Source of the DNA: JALZUR01 sp965205365
GTDB lineage: Bacteria > Bdellovibrionota > Bdellovibrionia > Bdellovibrionales > UBA1609
Direction: 5' to 3'
Length of the DNA: 64,000 nucleotides
Assembly (NCBI GenBank): GCA_965205365.1
Contig: CBDBGT010000013.1
Coordinates: forward strand, 62,001-126,000
Under the pieces are notes generated by a model that saw nothing but the letters and a program-made list of their open reading frames with translations, had not been told where the DNA came from and made no database searches. The number at the start of each line of letters is the position of its first letter. The stretch's first letter is position 1. The position numbers and the translations under genes were made by a program. Below, one piece after another: positions 37,244 through 46,780 of the stretch.

Positions 37244-37289
37244 AAATACAACTTCACTAGATTATTGTCTCAAGGCATAGTTCAAAAAT
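37244..37289. repeat. 46-bp direct repeat, right copy
   Basis: Exact copy of 35332-35377, continuing into the remaining terminal sequence of the host IS element (AGGGAATTCAGG). Confidence 0.95.
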
Positions 37290-37302
37290 TAGGGAATTCA
37301 GG

Positions 37303-37401
37303 TAACAATGGGATGGTTCTTTGGTTTTAAAGTTCACATCATAATTTCTCATAAAGGAGAGCTTTTAAGTTTTACTATGACCCCAGGAAATGTCCGTGCT
37401 T
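37303..37401 (+). pseudogene. IS982 transposase fragment
   Basis: The frame reads TMGWFFGFKVHIIISHKGEL and LSFTMTPGNV, the central block of IS982 transposase (compare TMGWFFGFKLHIVTNEFGHL in the intact copy). No ends remain on this side. Confidence 0.8.
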
Positions 37402-37449
37402 GATTTGTGCAAGTGCGTTTAGATCAAATAACTCTAGACAGAAAGCAGA

Positions 37450-37578
37450 TTATGAAAGTTGATCACTCTTAATATAAAAATCGTCTTTATCTAGTCCCAT
37501 ATGTAAAGCATTATTCCTAGCATAGTTTAAAGAAAAAAGATTGGTTAGAAATAGTGAGACAATAATAAATTTAGTCAT
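37450..37578 (-). CDS. Small secreted peptide
   Basis: ATG 37578 follows AGGAGG with ideal spacing and opens a 42-residue frame: a signal peptide (KFIIVSLFLTNLFSLNYA) and a short acidic mature part (NNALHMGLDKDDFYIKSDQL). The strong ribosome site supports translation. It could be a genuine small exported peptide or the remaining 5' end of a longer gene cut by the IS982 scrap. Confidence 0.45.
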   Translation of the reverse strand: MTKFIIVSLFLTNLFSLNYARNNALHMGLDKDDFYIKSDQLS

Positions 37579-37851
37579 TTTAATCCTCCTCTGATTTATT
37601 CAGTTAATACCCAAATTCTTATACTTTAAATACATTAAAAAAACCTTAGTAAAATTATTTCAAAAGAGTGTTAAAAACATAGACGGCTAAAAAATTTTAA
37701 ACACCCAAGGCTTTAACATAATCAACTAATTTAAATTTTCTTTTTTAAGTCGCTTATACAGCTCCTTATGGAATTAGTTGTTTTTGATTCGTTTTTTTTA
37801 ATTTTATAGTTGAGAGCACTTCAGAATTTAAAGACTAAATATATAGTGTGA

Positions 37852-38508
37852 CTAATTTTTAATTCCAATACTCATACCTTCAAGTGTTGGAAGCATCATA
37901 CCTGTGTACTCACCACTTGCGCCCCCTAAAATCAAATTAAACTCTTTCATTTTAAGCCAAGTATTTTTAGAGTAATTTTCTGGTGGTTTATCATTTAAAA
38001 CATGACCAAACAAAAACGTATTGTCACCAACTACAACAGCTCCTTTTGACAAATGAGGCTGTGCTAATTGTAAGTACTTTAAATAATTTCCTTTATCTGC
38101 GTCTATAAATAAAAAATCTATTTTACTTTTGTTGTTCCAATTTTCTAAAAAATATGCCCCACTTGAATGGACCAATTCAACTTGGTTAGACTTATTATGA
38201 GTACTAATATTATTTCTAGCTTTATCAAAATTTTCCTTAGAATTTTCAACAGACCAGACCTTAGCTTGAGAGCTCATTCCTTCTAAAATCCAGCTTAAAG
38301 AATAACCATAAAGACTACCTAATTCTACAATATTTAACGGTTTAGCTAAACGCACAAGTTGAGAAAGAATTTTTCCTTCATATGGGCTTATCTGTATTGC
38401 TTTATTATCTGTTTCAAGGTGTTTTGCTATATTTTTCATCATTTCTGTTTCTGGAGCAAATACGCTCTCTATATACTTAATTCTTTTTAAAACCTCAATG
38501 GATCTCAC
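37852..38508 (-). CDS. Class I SAM-dependent O-methyltransferase
   Basis: This 218-residue enzyme resembles the caffeoyl-CoA/catechol O-methyltransferase family (Methyltransf_3/24). The SAM-binding motif is NIVELGSLYGYSLSWIL (about 58-74), with the acidic VWSVENSKENF after it and motif IDFLFIDADKGNYLKYLQLA carrying the metal-binding Asp, then VVGDNTFLFGHV. No transmembrane segment is visible. The substrate cannot be told. It is divergent from the ABC gene. Confidence 0.85.
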   Translation of the reverse strand: MRSIEVLKRIKYIESVFAPETEMMKNIAKHLETDNKAIQISPYEGKILSQLVRLAKPLNIVELGSLYGYSLSWILEGMSSQAKVWSVENSKENFDKARNNISTHNKSNQVELVHSSGAYFLENWNNKSKIDFLFIDADKGNYLKYLQLAQPHLSKGAVVVGDNTFLFGHVLNDKPPENYSKNTWLKMKEFNLILGGASGEYTGMMLPTLEGMSIGIKN

Positions 38509-38612
38509 AGGCTCTCCTTAGGTTATAAGCTTTGTATTTTATAATATTTTTCACTATAAAGACAACTCGTTATATAAACGTAAAAACACTACTTTAAAAA
38601 AGGGGTTCAACC

Positions 38613-40340
38613 ATGAGTGCTCAACTAGAAATCAGAGATTTAGTGGTGAACTTTAAAACTGATGAAAGCATTGTAAATGCTGTAAAAAAAATCTCATTCA
38701 GCATCCCAAAAGGTAAAACAGTTGGCCTTGTTGGAGAATCTGGATCTGGTAAAAGTGTAACCTCACTAGCAACCATGAGACTTATCCCCACACCTCCAGG
38801 TAAAATAATAGGGGGTGAGGTGCTTTTTAACAGCACAGACCTTTTAAAGCTTTCAGAGCCTGAAATGAGAAAAATCCGTGGAAAAAAGATTTCAATGATT
38901 TTTCAAGAACCCATGACAAGTTTAAACCCTGTATTTACAGTTGGTGATCAAGTTGCAGAAACCCTCATGCTCCATGAAAACCTAAACAAAGAAAACGCTT
39001 TAAAACGAACAGCACAACTTTTTAATCAAGTTGGAATACCTGACCCTCAAATGCGTATTGCTAGTTATCCCCATGAGATGAGTGGTGGACAAAGACAACG
39101 TGTAATGATCGCAATGGCCATTGCATGCTCTCCCGATATTCTCATTGCTGATGAGCCTACAACAGCATTAGACGTTACCATTCAAAAACAAATTTTAGAC
39201 TTAATGGCTACTATTCAAAAGAAATTTAATATGAGCATCTTATTCATCACTCATGATCTTGGTGTAATTGCAGATATTGCTGATGAGGTGGTTGTAATGT
39301 ATAAGGGTGACATTGTTGAAAAAGGAGCCACTGAACAAATCTTTACAAACCCTCAACACCCCTATACAAAGGGGCTTTTAGCTTGCCGCCCATCTTTAGA
39401 GTCTAACCCTAAAAGGCTTCCCATGGTTTCTGACTTCATGAACCCTGACGGTAGCGAAATTAAAAATTCTATACAAACTGGAAAAACTGAAAAATTCATA
39501 AGACCAATTAATGAAAAAGAAAACCCTGTGATTTTAAAAATCAAAAACCTTGAAAAACACTTTCCATTGAAAAAGAATTTTTTTGGAAAACCCCTAACGT
39601 TTATCAAAGCTGTAAATAATGTAAGCCTTAGTATTAGAAAAGGGCGAACACTGGGTTTAGTTGGCGAATCAGGTTGTGGAAAAACCACTTTAGGAAGAAC
39701 TATCCTTAAACTTATTGAACCCACATCTGGAGATATAATCTACAAAGGAAAAAACCTTGTAAATCTCCCTAAAAAACAAATGCGTGATTTAAGGCGTGAC
39801 CTTCAAATCATCTTTCAAGATCCCTATGCTTCTTTAAATCCAAGAATGACTATAGGCTCTGCAATCATGGAACCTATGATTATTCACAAGCTTTCTAAAA
39901 ATAAAGAGGAGCGGGTTCAAAGAACTAAAGAACTCCTCATCAAGGTTGGTCTAGATGAATCAATTATCAATAGATACCCTCATGAGTTCTCAGGAGGCCA
40001 AAGACAAAGGATCTGTATCGCAAGGGCCTTAGCTGTTAAGCCTGAGTTTATTATTTGTGATGAGTCTGTTTCTGCACTTGATGTTTCTGTACAGTCACAG
40101 ATTTTAAACCTTTTCTTAGATCTTCAAGAAGAAATGGGGCTTACATATATCTTTATCTCCCATGATTTAGCTGTAGTTAAGTTTATTGCTGATGAGATTG
40201 CGGTTATGAACAATGGTAAGGTTGTTGAACTTGCCAACTGCATTTCAATTTATGAAAACCCACAAGAAGAATATACAAAAAAACTACTGTCTGCCATTCC
40301 CAAAGGAATTCCAAAAACTCTTGTTGAGCAACGTATTTAA
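38613..40340 (+). CDS. Peptide/nickel-type ABC transporter, duplicated ATPase
   Basis: The 575-residue protein joins two OppD/OppF-type ATPases. The first domain has GESGSGKS (about 45-52), the signature MSGGQRQRVMIAMAI and ILIADEPTTALDVT. The second has GESGCGKT (about 352-359), FSGGQRQRICIARAL and FIICDESVSALDVS. Each is followed by the oligopeptide-ABC C-terminal region (NPQHPYTKGLL.. and NPQEEYTKKLLSAIP). This matches YejF/GsiA/DdpD-F fusions. No permease or binding protein is adjacent here. A Shine-Dalgarno-like AAAGGGG precedes the ATG. Confidence 0.92.
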   Translation: MSAQLEIRDLVVNFKTDESIVNAVKKISFSIPKGKTVGLVGESGSGKSVTSLATMRLIPTPPGKIIGGEVLFNSTDLLKLSEPEMRKIRGKKISMIFQEPMTSLNPVFTVGDQVAETLMLHENLNKENALKRTAQLFNQVGIPDPQMRIASYPHEMSGGQRQRVMIAMAIACSPDILIADEPTTALDVTIQKQILDLMATIQKKFNMSILFITHDLGVIADIADEVVVMYKGDIVEKGATEQIFTNPQHPYTKGLLACRPSLESNPKRLPMVSDFMNPDGSEIKNSIQTGKTEKFIRPINEKENPVILKIKNLEKHFPLKKNFFGKPLTFIKAVNNVSLSIRKGRTLGLVGESGCGKTTLGRTILKLIEPTSGDIIYKGKNLVNLPKKQMRDLRRDLQIIFQDPYASLNPRMTIGSAIMEPMIIHKLSKNKEERVQRTKELLIKVGLDESIINRYPHEFSGGQRQRICIARALAVKPEFIICDESVSALDVSVQSQILNLFLDLQEEMGLTYIFISHDLAVVKFIADEIAVMNNGKVVELANCISIYENPQEEYTKKLLSAIPKGIPKTLVEQRI

Positions 40341-40341
40341 A

Positions 40342-40833
40342 CTAAAGCAGATCTTTAAGCTTCTTTCTTAAAACACTCAACTCAAAAGGTTTTGTAAGAT
40401 AATCGTTTGCACCAACTTTCTTACCTTTTGCAATATCAAGCTCACTATTTCTGCCTGATATAAAAATCAGTGGAATATCTTTTAAGCCTTCATTTTTCTT
40501 TAATATTTGTGCAAGTTCATAGCCATTAATCCATGGCAAACCCACATCTAAAAGTATTAAATCTATTGGATCCGTGCCTAAAACTTCACTAAGCTGTGTT
40601 CCATCTAAAGAAGCTGTAACCTTATAGCCCTCACCCTTTAAAAATTTAATCATAGCGTGTCTAAAAGAATCATCATCATCAATTAAAAGAATATGGAATG
40701 GGGTTTTATTTATTTTTTTTATTCTTTGAAACTCACTTAAAGAAACAACTTTTGCAGATTTTACTCTTTCTTTAGTTATTTTCTCAATTTCATCAACTAA
40801 GCTTTGTACGTTAATTTTTTTTCCATCACTCAT
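40342..40833 (-). CDS. Stand-alone response regulator receiver protein
   Basis: The 163-residue protein has about 45 N-terminal residues with helical, charged character, then a CheY-like receiver: acidic pocket LLIDDDDSF, phospho-acceptor in LILLDVGLPWINGYEL, conserved SGR in LIFISGRNSELD and Lys in NDYLTKPFELSVL. There is no output domain, so it probably acts by protein contact. It is convergent with the ABC gene, leaving one base between stops. The cognate kinase is not in the window. Confidence 0.9.
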   Translation of the reverse strand: MSDGKKINVQSLVDEIEKITKERVKSAKVVSLSEFQRIKKINKTPFHILLIDDDDSFRHAMIKFLKGEGYKVTASLDGTQLSEVLGTDPIDLILLDVGLPWINGYELAQILKKNEGLKDIPLIFISGRNSELDIAKGKKVGANDYLTKPFELSVLRKKLKDLL

Positions 40834-40913
40834 TTACAATGCCCTCGCTAAAGCACATACAATTCTTATATATTTTTAAGAAAAAAACCACTTAAACCAG
40901 ACCCAAGGAGTGC

Positions 40914-41852
40914 TTAAAAACCCTGATCCTCTAACCAACGCTCTGACTCAATTGCCGCCATACAACCCGTTCCTGCAGCCGTAACCGCTTGTCTATAATG
41001 ACGATCCTGCACATCACCACAAGCGTAAACACCCTTGACATTAGTTTGGGTTGTTCCTGGTTTTATCACAAGGTACCCAAGCTCATCTGTTTCTAATTGT
41101 TCATTAAGAAAACTTGTGTTCGGCTTGTGCCCAATGGCAATAAAAACCCCCTCTAAAGAAATATCTATATCTTTATTAGTTTTATTATTATACAGTTTTG
41201 CGTGAGTAACTCCACGGTCATTACCTAAAATTTCTTTAAGCTCTGAGTTCCAATGAATTTTAATTTTTTCATGGGCCTTCACACGGCCAGCCATAATCTT
41301 TGATGCCCTAAAATCTTCTCTCCTATGAACCACATGAACCTTTGTTGCAAATCTTGTTAGAAAAAGAGCCTCCTCCATTGCTGTATCACCACCACCCACT
41401 ACAGCAACCTCTACATTTTGAAAAAAAGCCCCATCACATGTTGCGCAAGCCGACACACCTTTATTCATAAATTTTTTCTCAGACTCTAAACCTAAATATT
41501 TTGCACTAGCCCCTGTACTAATTATTAAAACTTTAGCAAAATACTGCTCTTCACCAACCCAAACTTTAAATGGCTGAGCAGATAAGTCTACTCTTGTCAC
41601 ATTCTTTGAAATAAAGCGCGTGCCAAACCTTTTAGCTTGTTTTTTTGTCACATCCATTAGCTCAGGACCTGAAATTCCATTTGCAAATCCAGGATAGTTT
41701 TCAACCTCCGTAGTGGTCATCAACTGACCCCCTACCTCTTCACCTTCAATCATAAGAGGATTTAAGTTTGCACGAGCTGAATAGATAGCCGCAGTTAAAC
41801 CTGCCGGTCCAGATCCAATAATTATAATATCCTCTACTTTAACATCATTCAT
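40914..41852 (-). CDS. trxB: Thioredoxin-disulfide reductase
   Basis: NADPH-dependent reductase of thioredoxin, 312 residues as expected. FAD-binding GSGPAGLTAAIYSARA (12-27), redox-active pair C136-A-T-C139 in SACATCDGAFF, NADPH-binding VVGGGDTAMEEALFL and the C-terminal FAD motif GVYACGDVQDRHYRQAVTAA. It overlaps the upstream SDR gene by 8 bp. Confidence 0.97.
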   Translation of the reverse strand: MNDVKVEDIIIIGSGPAGLTAAIYSARANLNPLMIEGEEVGGQLMTTTEVENYPGFANGISGPELMDVTKKQAKRFGTRFISKNVTRVDLSAQPFKVWVGEEQYFAKVLIISTGASAKYLGLESEKKFMNKGVSACATCDGAFFQNVEVAVVGGGDTAMEEALFLTRFATKVHVVHRREDFRASKIMAGRVKAHEKIKIHWNSELKEILGNDRGVTHAKLYNNKTNKDIDISLEGVFIAIGHKPNTSFLNEQLETDELGYLVIKPGTTQTNVKGVYACGDVQDRHYRQAVTAAGTGCMAAIESERWLEDQGF

Positions 41853-42582
41853 AAAGCTCCCTTTTTTTATTTAAAGGAATATCATATTTAAAATTCTCCA
41901 ACCAATCAAAATGCCTCATATCAAATTTTCCCTTAAAACTCTCTAAATTTTTAAGCCATTTTATAAGTTTATCTACAACTTCTCTAGGTTCTAGTACTAG
42001 CTCTGGAGCCTGGATTCTAGGCCAAGCATTTTTTGTAAGCATTTTGGTGTTCATATATGGAGGGCTAAATATACGAACTTTAAGCTTTTTTTCCTCTATT
42101 GATAAAAGGCTTTGCTTTGCCATTTTTTTTGCCTGTGAATAACTAATACTTTGATCAAATGTTGACCTTTCTGCAATGGCAGAGCCAATGTAAATAAAAA
42201 CCCCATTATATTTTCTTGCCATTAACTCATAGACTAGCCCTATAGGGGTAAAATAATTCACTTCATAAGCCCATCTATGACTTGAAAAAGGCTTTGAAAA
42301 AAAATCACCATGGGGACCACCACCAGCAACATAGAATATCGCATCAGGCTCATGGTCATGAAAAAATTTCATTACCTTCTTAACAGCTTCCTGTTTGCTA
42401 AAATCCACTGAATTCTTAAGACTTCTTGAGCATCCTACAGCGTCCGGATATCGATTTAAAAGCTCAAAACCCAACCCACAAGAGGCCCCTAAGATCAGCG
42501 GCTTAAAAACTGTCAAATTGCTATACAAGTAAGTTTTCATTTCAAAACCCTTTAAATAGTTTGAAGTTTTATAAAATTTCAC
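41845..42582 (-). CDS. Short-chain dehydrogenase/reductase
   Basis: This 245-residue Rossmann protein has the nucleotide motif in LGASCGLGFELLNRY, the NNAG-equivalent region AIFYVAGGGPHGDFFSKPF and an active site with IGSAIAERSTFDQSISYSQAKK (Ser..Tyr-x-x-x-Lys). A second ATG at codon 15 is a possible start. The substrate is unknown. It is coupled to trxB by an 8-bp overlap and is divergent from the following lipoprotein gene. Confidence 0.8.
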   Translation of the reverse strand: MKFYKTSNYLKGFEMKTYLYSNLTVFKPLILGASCGLGFELLNRYPDAVGCSRSLKNSVDFSKQEAVKKVMKFFHDHEPDAIFYVAGGGPHGDFFSKPFSSHRWAYEVNYFTPIGLVYELMARKYNGVFIYIGSAIAERSTFDQSISYSQAKKMAKQSLLSIEEKKLKVRIFSPPYMNTKMLTKNAWPRIQAPELVLEPREVVDKLIKWLKNLESFKGKFDMRHFDWLENFKYDIPLNKKRELYE

Positions 42583-42620
42583 TCAATTTAAATTTAACAT
42601 AAAACTATAAGGATTATATT

Positions 42621-44183
42621 ATGTATACTAAATTATTAATATTTGCCACACTCGCTCTTTTTACAGCTTGCCAACCATCTAAATCAATCAAAGATGACTG
42701 GCCTGGAATAGATGATAAAAGCTTTAAACTAAAAAACAACACCTCTACCCTGTCTAATAAAAAATCCAATGTATTTTCTCTTACAACTCAGATCCTTTTA
42801 CCTAAAATGGGGTTTGATGTTCACTACACCATCACATCAATATGTACACGTATTCTCCCCGCGCTATCTAGAAAAAAAATGATTTATAGCAAAAAAACTA
42901 TTTATCCTGCTACTAAATCTCAAAGCCCTACCCCTTTACAAATCTTTGAACACCTTCCAGAAGAGATGATCATTTTTCCAGAGCATTTTTCAAAATGTGA
43001 CTTTAAACTAGACACTAGAAATCAAAACAACTCCATAGACTCTGCTCTTTTAAAAGATCAGGTTTTTAAAACTTCACCTGATGAACACCATATTTCCATA
43101 ATCAGAAAACAAGAGTTTAAGAAAAAACACCCTCTGCCTTTAAAAACAGAGTTCTTCTCAGAATTCATAGTAAAATCCTTAGACTCTAAGCCCATGAGAA
43201 ACCTAGAGGTTATGTGCTATACAAATAATGTTAAATTAGGAAAAACCCTTAACATAAGCCATTCAAAGCTTAGCGCTAAAAAAATTCTACTCCCCAAGGA
43301 AACTAAAGACATTCCTCTAGAGTACTGTAGACTCAAAGCTGTCTGTGAACATACAAAAAAAGTTATATTTTCCCCTGTCTTTAAATTTATCAACAGAGAC
43401 GAGCTACCTATTGTTAAAGATCATGACAATTCAAAAAACCCTATCTCTTCATTTAAAAAAACAATCCACTACAACAGCAATTACTTTATTGACACTTTAA
43501 CATTATTTAAAATTAACTTCACAAACACTTCTAATAAAGACAGTCTTAATGTTCACATCAATAAAGAAGACAGTATGGAAGATATTTTTCTAATAACTGG
43601 CCTTAAAAAAATATCAAGCTCTAAGCCTAAAAACAGTTACTACAAGACAATTATCTATGCCCCCTTCTTGTCACCTGTAAGCACTCGCTTTGCTTGGATA
43701 GCCCCTAGTACTGGAAACACAGTATCCACCATAAGAATCAAACCAAAGAAAACAAAAACCTTAGAGTTTCAAGTTTTTCCCTCTTTTGAGTGTTCAGATA
43801 ATACTGAACTTGGTTTTATAATCGCTCCTGAAAAAAACAACCCTCTTTTTACTTACTCTCTAATGAACAAAAATGATTTTGTATCAGAACCTATATATAC
43901 TAAAAGTATTTTATACAGCGATACTTCTAGAATTAGCATTGACAACTTACCAGATAAAATTTCAAAAAAATTCTTAAACTCATCAGACTTTCAACTGTAT
44001 TTTAGAAACCAAAACGTTCAACCCAATAAAGAAATTCCTTTTGTATTTCATATTTTTGAACCTGGATTTGGAAAAAACGGGGAAATTTCACGACAACACG
44101 AAGAACAATTGGCTAAGGCTCCACGTTTTCATTTTTCTAAATATGTTTATCAAAAAAACTACGCAGAGTGCATGTCTTTTTAA
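42621..44183 (+). CDS. Hypothetical lipoprotein
   Basis: The 520-residue protein has a lipoprotein signal (YTKLLIFATLALFTACQPS, Cys at about residue 17). The mature part is large, Lys/Ser-rich and has scattered cysteines and beta-like patterns, without a recognised domain. AAGGATTAT precedes the ATG. It stands alone between a divergent SDR gene and convergent trmB. Confidence 0.7.
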   Translation: MYTKLLIFATLALFTACQPSKSIKDDWPGIDDKSFKLKNNTSTLSNKKSNVFSLTTQILLPKMGFDVHYTITSICTRILPALSRKKMIYSKKTIYPATKSQSPTPLQIFEHLPEEMIIFPEHFSKCDFKLDTRNQNNSIDSALLKDQVFKTSPDEHHISIIRKQEFKKKHPLPLKTEFFSEFIVKSLDSKPMRNLEVMCYTNNVKLGKTLNISHSKLSAKKILLPKETKDIPLEYCRLKAVCEHTKKVIFSPVFKFINRDELPIVKDHDNSKNPISSFKKTIHYNSNYFIDTLTLFKINFTNTSNKDSLNVHINKEDSMEDIFLITGLKKISSSKPKNSYYKTIIYAPFLSPVSTRFAWIAPSTGNTVSTIRIKPKKTKTLEFQVFPSFECSDNTELGFIIAPEKNNPLFTYSLMNKNDFVSEPIYTKSILYSDTSRISIDNLPDKISKKFLNSSDFQLYFRNQNVQPNKEIPFVFHIFEPGFGKNGEISRQHEEQLAKAPRFHFSKYVYQKNYAECMSF

Positions 44184-44222
44184 AGACCATCTAAAAAGAT
44201 AACGGGACACCAAACGGAGAAT

Positions 44223-44915
44223 CTATTTTACAGCCCTTAGAAAATAGATTCGCTGACCTTTAGATAAAGCTTTTTTTTCAAAATAAGTCACAAAATTTGT
44301 GACTATTTTTTCTGAATTGTGTAAATCCCTTGTTACAAAATTTACTCTAAATTTTGACTCTTCAAATAGTGCTTCTGACCAGTTAAAATAATGCATATCA
44401 TCTGTTTTAAATTCTACAAAGGACCCTGGCTTCATAAGGCCATAAAGCTCCTCTAAAAATTCTGCTTGTATCAGTCTATGTTTCCAATGTTTTTTCTTCG
44501 GCCATGGGTCCGGATGGTGAATATAAACATTATTAATTTCTTCTGAGTTAAAAACATCTTTTATCTCACGAGCATTAAATCTGCATACATATGCATTGCT
44601 TTTAGCACCCGCCTTAAGCGCTCGACGAATAGACTGAATCAAAGGCTTATACTTAATTTCAAAACCTAGAAAGCCTCTATGCAAATTTTTAGAAGCATGT
44701 TCTGCAAAATGATAGCCATTCCCCGTTCCTATTTCAATATCTAAAGGGTAATGACTTTCTTTTTTAAACACCTTAGGCCTCCATAAACCTTTAAATTCTA
44801 AGGCTTTTTCTTGATCAAAAGCTTTATCAGACATCTTTCCAATTAGCATTTGTGCATACATATTAGGTTTTAAAAGGTTTGAGGTTTTAATTAATTTTGC
44901 CCTACAGCTTTTCAC
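44223..44915 (-). CDS. trmB: tRNA (guanine-N7-)-methyltransferase
   Basis: TrmB methylates G46 of tRNA. The 230-residue protein has the SAM motif PLDIEIGTGNGYHFAEHA, FLGFEIKYKPLIQSIRRA, and the family signature VYIHHPDPWPKKKHWKHRLIQ split at the Pro-Asp-Pro-Trp core, then VEFKTDD and the C-terminal TNFVTYFEKKALSKGQRIY. The N-terminus is longer than usual, so the ATG at codon 19 (YAQMLIGKMSD follows) or codon 28 may be the true start. Confidence 0.93.
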   Translation of the reverse strand: MKSCRAKLIKTSNLLKPNMYAQMLIGKMSDKAFDQEKALEFKGLWRPKVFKKESHYPLDIEIGTGNGYHFAEHASKNLHRGFLGFEIKYKPLIQSIRRALKAGAKSNAYVCRFNAREIKDVFNSEEINNVYIHHPDPWPKKKHWKHRLIQAEFLEELYGLMKPGSFVEFKTDDMHYFNWSEALFEESKFRVNFVTRDLHNSEKIVTNFVTYFEKKALSKGQRIYFLRAVK

Positions 44916-45003
44916 ACACCTTACTCCTTAACGCAGACTAGATAGCCTTTAAGGGGTTTAACAAATTACATTTAAACAAACAAACTTAAAATAAGGACAT
45001 CTT

Positions 45004-46656
45004 TTGAAATTCATTATTTTTACGATTTTAACTTTATCACCTAGCTTAAGCTTTGCCATTGCAGAGCTGTCACAAAATCTAATGGTTACTGGCCCCTCTA
45101 GACTTGCACTAAAATCAGCCTTAAGGGTAGGCCGTGACAACGGTAACCCTGTTGATGTCGCTGTTGCTTATGTGCTTACCCTCTCTGTCACCCACCCTTA
45201 CTTTGGCTCTCTTGGCGGTGGAGGCTTTGCCATGGTGAATATGAACGGCACTCCTGAAGCACTAGATTTTAGAGAAGAGGCCCCTTTAAAAACTCATAAA
45301 AACTATTATTTAAAGGATAAAAATACTCCAAAAGCCTCTTGGACTGGCGGAGCTTCAGTGGGGGTGCCTGGTATACCCATGGGTCTATGGGCACTTCATA
45401 AAAAATACGGTTTAAAACCATGGAAATCACTGTTTAAAGAAGCTCTTCACTACGCAAAAAAAGGCTTTCCTGTGTCTAGTGAATGGTACAAAGTTACAAA
45501 AAAAGAGAGTCCTCGCTTTTGGAAACCCGGGTCAAAACATATTCTTATCAACAACAAAGTTCCCCTTCCTGGAGACTTACTCAAACAACCCGGCCTCTAC
45601 AAGGCTCTTAAAAAGTTTCAAAAACATGGCCTTAAAGGATTTTATCATGGTGATGTTGCAAAAGACATTGCTTTATCAGTTCAATCTACAAATGGAGATA
45701 TGTCTTTAAAGGATTTAAAAAGCTACTCTATTAAATGGCGAACTCCTTTAATTAGTCATTTTAAAGGCTACAAAGTTTTTTTAATGCCCCCACCATCTTC
45801 TGGAGGCGTTATAATCAAAACAGCCTTAAAACTTATTCAAAAACAAAACTTAAAAAAATATAAACTTTTAAGTTTAACTGAACTTCATTTACTTAGCGAA
45901 ATTATGTCAGCATCCTTTAAAGGTAGAGCACTACTAGGTGATCCTAGCTTTCATAAAAACCCATTGGACTTTCTTTTTAGTCAAAATTATATCAACACTT
46001 TAAACAAAAATATTTCTACGCACAAAGCAACATATACAAAACCCTTAGTTGAAAAAAAGCTCCCTAAAGAAAGCACACAAACAACCCATTTAGTTGTAAT
46101 GAATAAAAGTGGTCAAGCCGTTTCCATGACCATCACTTTAAATGGAAATTATGGATCAGGAGTTGTTTCAAAAAAATATGGCATAGCCTTAAATAATGAA
46201 ATGGATGACTTTACAACAAAACCTGGAAAACCAAACTTCTTTGGCCTCATTCAAGGAAGTAGAAATACAGTAAAAGGAAAAAAAAGACCTCTAAGCTCAA
46301 TGTCTCCAACTATTGTTTTAAACCATAAAAACGAGACTTTTTTAGCTCTTGGTGCCCCTGGAGGACCAAGAATTATCAATAGCGTTCTTCAAACTCTTTA
46401 CAGAATAATAGTTAATAATCTAGATATAGAGCAGGCTATTTTTACTCCAAGGCTCCATCATCAATTCTTACCAAGGGTTCTTAGATTTGAAACCAATAGA
46501 TTCAGCCCAGAAACACTAAACGGCTTAAGAAAAAAAGGACATAAGTTAAAACCCATTCATGGAGTAGCTGTTTCTTACGGAATTAAAAAAAATAAACAAG
46601 GTCTTTTAGAAGGTGCTGCAGATTATCGAGGAGAAGGCTATACTGAAGGTCTATAA
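45004..46656 (+). CDS. ggt: Gamma-glutamyltransferase (periplasmic)
   Basis: GGT cleaves and transfers the gamma-glutamyl group of glutathione. The 550-residue precursor starts at TTG 45004 after AAGGAC, and has a signal peptide ending SLSFAIA. The autoprocessing site is at Thr360 in STQTTHLVVMNKSGQAVSMT, where the nucleophile of the small subunit would be freed. Other blocks are FGSLGGGGFAMV, LDFREEAP, LMPPPSSGGVI, PLSSMSPTIV and LGAPGGPRIINSVLQ. All conserved blocks look intact. Confidence 0.94.
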   Translation: MKFIIFTILTLSPSLSFAIAELSQNLMVTGPSRLALKSALRVGRDNGNPVDVAVAYVLTLSVTHPYFGSLGGGGFAMVNMNGTPEALDFREEAPLKTHKNYYLKDKNTPKASWTGGASVGVPGIPMGLWALHKKYGLKPWKSLFKEALHYAKKGFPVSSEWYKVTKKESPRFWKPGSKHILINNKVPLPGDLLKQPGLYKALKKFQKHGLKGFYHGDVAKDIALSVQSTNGDMSLKDLKSYSIKWRTPLISHFKGYKVFLMPPPSSGGVIIKTALKLIQKQNLKKYKLLSLTELHLLSEIMSASFKGRALLGDPSFHKNPLDFLFSQNYINTLNKNISTHKATYTKPLVEKKLPKESTQTTHLVVMNKSGQAVSMTITLNGNYGSGVVSKKYGIALNNEMDDFTTKPGKPNFFGLIQGSRNTVKGKKRPLSSMSPTIVLNHKNETFLALGAPGGPRIINSVLQTLYRIIVNNLDIEQAIFTPRLHHQFLPRVLRFETNRFSPETLNGLRKKGHKLKPIHGVAVSYGIKKNKQGLLEGAADYRGEGYTEGL

Positions 46657-46780
46657 CCACCCATGCCTCTTTCTTTAATCCTAGCCCATAAGTAAATACT
46701 TATAAGCCGTTATAACCTAGTGATTTAATTTTATAAAATAAAAACAACTGGCATTTTTTAAGCCCGTGGCTAATCTTAGC

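Larger units (their letters stand above)
33661..37302 (-). mobile_element. IS4-superfamily (IS1634-like) element carrying a nested IS
   Basis: A perfect 27-bp terminal inverted repeat sits at 33661-33687 and 37276-37302, and the hexamer TAACAA is duplicated outside it (33655-33660, 37303-37308). The element's own length is about 1730 bp. The extra 1912 bp are the nested IS1634 copy (35378-37243) plus its 46-bp target duplication. It carries the gene at 33697-35271. The left flank is an IS982 MITE and the right flank an IS982 fragment. Confidence 0.88.

Noticed and set aside
26828..37401. The island as a prophage or integrative element
   Set aside because: No integrase, phage structural, conjugation or attachment-site signature; everything identifiable is IS-derived or small secreted genes.
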